23,374 bases of DNA from an uncultured Clostridia bacterium (GTDB taxonomy: Bacteria > Bacillota > Clostridia > Oscillospirales > Ruminococcaceae): NCBI GenBank assembly GCA_937892655.1, contig CALBJC010000046.1, positions 1 to 23,374 of the forward strand. The letters are read 5' to 3'. Made by a program: the position numbers and the translations under genes. The notes under the pieces are model-generated. The model did not search any database and was not told the origin of the DNA. It worked only from the letters and a program-made list of their open reading frames with translations. Positions within the stretch are counted from its first letter, which is position 1, and each line of letters starts with the position of its first letter. Below are positions 23,208 through 23,374 of the stretch, piece after piece.

Positions 23208-23374
23208 TTAGTTGAGAGCTGCCTTAGCCTTTTCTGCAATTGCAGCAAAACCTGCAGCATCGTTTACAGCGATTTCAGCAAGCATCTTACGGTTGATCTG
23301 TACACCAGCCTTATTAAGACCGTTAATGAATGTAGAATAGTTCATACCGTTCATTTTAGCGGCAGCAGATATAC
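23208..23374 (-). CDS. rplT: 50S ribosomal protein L20, C-terminal part (5' end outside window)
   Basis: The frame enters from the right edge and encodes the last 54 complete codons plus a partial one, ending at TAA 23208-23210 with a second in-frame TAA right after. The segment ISAAAKMNGMNYSTFINGLN, followed by KAGVQINRKMLAEIAVNDA, is the conserved C-terminal half of L20. L20 is essential for early assembly of the 50S subunit. It is normally the last gene of infC-rpmI-rplT, and the terminator just after it agrees with this. The regulatory leader of that operon would be outside the window. Confidence 0.96.
   Translation of the reverse strand, partial: ISAAAKMNGMNYSTFINGLNKAGVQINRKMLAEIAVNDAAGFAAIAEKAKAALN

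Noticed and set aside
1..23374. Mobile elements, CRISPR arrays, tRNA or rRNA genes, phage or toxin-antitoxin cassettes
   Set aside because: No transposase or integrase motifs, spaced direct repeats, cloverleaf-like sequences or recognisable toxin-antitoxin pairs were seen while reading the window; base composition and gene style look even throughout.

Overview
This window looks like core chromosome from a low-GC, endospore-forming Clostridia, most plausibly the Ruminococcus/Oscillospiraceae side. The pointers are the tail of a spore-maturation gene (spmB), the order aroQ / Xaa-Pro peptidase / efp / small zinc-ribbon protein, the order rnc / Elp3-like radical SAM / smc / ftsY, folate-dependent TrmFO, strong GGAGG-type ribosome binding sites and AT-rich spacers. 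The species is an inference from gene content and style, not from any search.

Layout, left to right. Only the end of spmB (3-203) lies on the plus strand; every other gene is on the minus strand. Read in the direction of transcription (right to left), the window opens with the 3' end of rplT and its terminator. A very compact run from about 23115 to 5543 follows: TrmH-family methyltransferase, dprA, topA, trmFO, plsX, rnc, Elp3-like radical SAM protein, smc, ftsY, rdgB, yhbY, nadD, yqeK, rsfS, leuS. These genes overlap or lie 0-43 bases apart, and I see no intrinsic terminator between them. Next comes rpsU (5219-5392), not part of the long open frames, with a clear sigma-A-type promoter (TTGACT, 17 bases, TATAAT) and a double-hairpin terminator. 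Then come yqeG, an endonuclease-IV-like TIM barrel, aroQ and an M24 Xaa-Pro peptidase. A second clear promoter (TTGCAA, 17 bases, TAGAAT) drives efp and a small acidic zinc-ribbon protein. Last is an FMN riboswitch with its terminator, controlling a riboflavin transporter (ribU) that meets spmB tail to tail.

The genes work in translation and ribosome maturation (leuS, rpsU, rplT, efp, rsfS, yhbY, rnc, trmFO, TrmH-like), chromosome upkeep (topA, smc, dprA, endonuclease-IV-like, rdgB), membrane lipid and protein targeting (plsX, ftsY), and cofactor or aromatic supply (nadD, yqeK, aroQ, ribU). Five starts are moved inward from the longest open frame because Shine-Dalgarno spacing or family length favours it (leuS, yqeK, trmFO, yqeG, TrmH-like). 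smc starts at TTG and topA at GTG.

I found no mobile element, CRISPR array, tRNA, phage or defence cassette, and nothing I would call a clearly new multi-gene system. The observations most worth following are a perfect 35-bp tandem duplication over the stop codon of the TIM-barrel gene, the duplicated Asp/Cys block in the efp-linked zinc-ribbon protein, the Elp3-like radical SAM enzyme without an acetyltransferase domain coupled to rnc and smc, and the rpsU terminator that leaves almost no room for a yqeG promoter.
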